From Verrucomicrobiales bacterium (GTDB lineage: Bacteria; Verrucomicrobiota; Verrucomicrobiia; Verrucomicrobiales; V1-33), in NCBI GenBank assembly GCA_028293305.1, contig JAQGPD010000626.1:1-6248 (forward strand): a stretch of 6,248 bases of DNA, written 5' to 3'. The position numbers were made by a program, and so were the translations under genes. The notes below the pieces were generated by a model. It searched no databases. It worked only from the letters and a program-made list of their open reading frames with translations, and had not been told where the DNA came from. Below are positions 5,812 to 6,248 of the stretch, in pieces; the first letter of the stretch is position 1, and every line of letters begins with the position of its first letter.

Positions 5812-5882
5812 AAAACGGGCAGCTATAGCCTGGATTTGGCATCTGTCGCCTTGTTTCAATGAAATCTATCGGGAGCCCCCCC

Positions 5883-6248
5883 TCAGCCGCGCAGTCGTTG
5901 CAACCAATATTCCCACGGACGCAGTCCCAGACTATCAAATAAAAGCGCCATTCCCGCCAGGCACAAAATAAGCGAAAGTGCCTGCAACCACGGGTGTTTG
6001 CGCGTCCCGGGCATGCCGTCCGCCGCCTGGCTGGGCAATGCTCCGGAAGCCCCCTCAACAGGAACCGGAGTTCCCTGGAACATGGGGTCGATTTTTTCTC
6101 CGATTTTTTCGAATACCTCCAATCCGGCGGCTTCCGGATCCGTTTTTAGGGTCCCGCGCGGCGGTGATTTTCCCGCGCTCCACAGCGCGGGCACGGCCCC
6201 TATCAAAAAGCCGCCCGCCAGCGCCAGACCGCCCCGGAGTGCGCCGCC
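5883..6248 (-). CDS. Small membrane protein, C-terminal part (N-terminus outside the window)
   Basis: The frame is open from the right edge of the window to the TGA at 5883-5885, giving 121 codons. A TTG at 6206 could be read as a start, but the frame continues upstream with a Gly/Ala/Leu-rich hydrophobic run (about 20 residues, ending FLIGAVPALW), which looks like a transmembrane helix that this start would cut. I therefore treat the gene as partial. A polar segment of about 60 residues follows, then a second hydrophobic helix (WLQALSLILCLAGMALLF) and a short basic tail, LQRLRG. I do not recognise the family. It precedes the helicase on the same strand by 71 nt, so the two may be co-transcribed, but nothing links their functions. 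Confidence 0.55.
   Translation of the reverse strand, partial: GGALRGGLALAGGFLIGAVPALWSAGKSPPRGTLKTDPEAAGLEVFEKIGEKIDPMFQGTPVPVEGASGALPSQAADGMPGTRKHPWLQALSLILCLAGMALLFDSLGLRPWEYWLQRLRG

Noticed and set aside
5812..5859. N-terminal extension of the helicase to TTG at 5859
   Set aside because: The extra 16 residues precede the normal start of the Q-motif region and have no family counterpart. The in-frame ATG at 5811 gives the usual N-terminus.

Overview
The window reads as an ordinary stretch of a high-GC Gram-negative chromosome, and every gene I can support lies on the minus strand. The mix is a membrane-anchored GH75 (fungal-type chitosanase) homologue with a helical insertion, a lipid A-type acyltransferase, and a DEAD-box helicase that carries DECD in motif II, a DbpA-type RNA-binding domain and a long Ala/Pro linker. 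Together with short intergenic repeats this suggests Verrucomicrobiota or a relative. That placement is inference from gene content, not from a marker gene.

Layout in the direction of transcription (right to left): 6248-5883 is the C-terminal part of a small membrane protein that runs off the window. 5811-3646 is the RNA helicase, followed 18 nt past its stop by a GC-rich hairpin (3627-3598). 3645-3034 is a gene-free intergenic region of about 610 nt. It holds a 10-nt-periodic repeat in two direct copies and one inverted copy, two copies of a 19-bp dyad, and a weak promoter candidate. 3033-1525 is the GH75-like protein. It is followed without a gap (stop-start TAA-GTG) by a lipid A acyltransferase-like gene, 1524-502, whose frame is broken by one in-frame TAA at 1249-1251. 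501-1 is visibly more AT-rich and holds no gene I can support.

The GH75 and acyltransferase genes form a tight two-gene unit, probably cell-envelope related: one acts outside the inner membrane on a polysaccharide, the other acylates a lipid at the inner membrane. The helicase unit is separate and concerns RNA remodelling.

I found no mobile element with a transposase, no CRISPR array, no tRNA or rRNA, and nothing that amounts to a clearly new system. The points most worth checking are the premature stop in the acyltransferase, the insertion inside the GH75 domain, the pair of 19-bp dyads, and the fold-back repeat.
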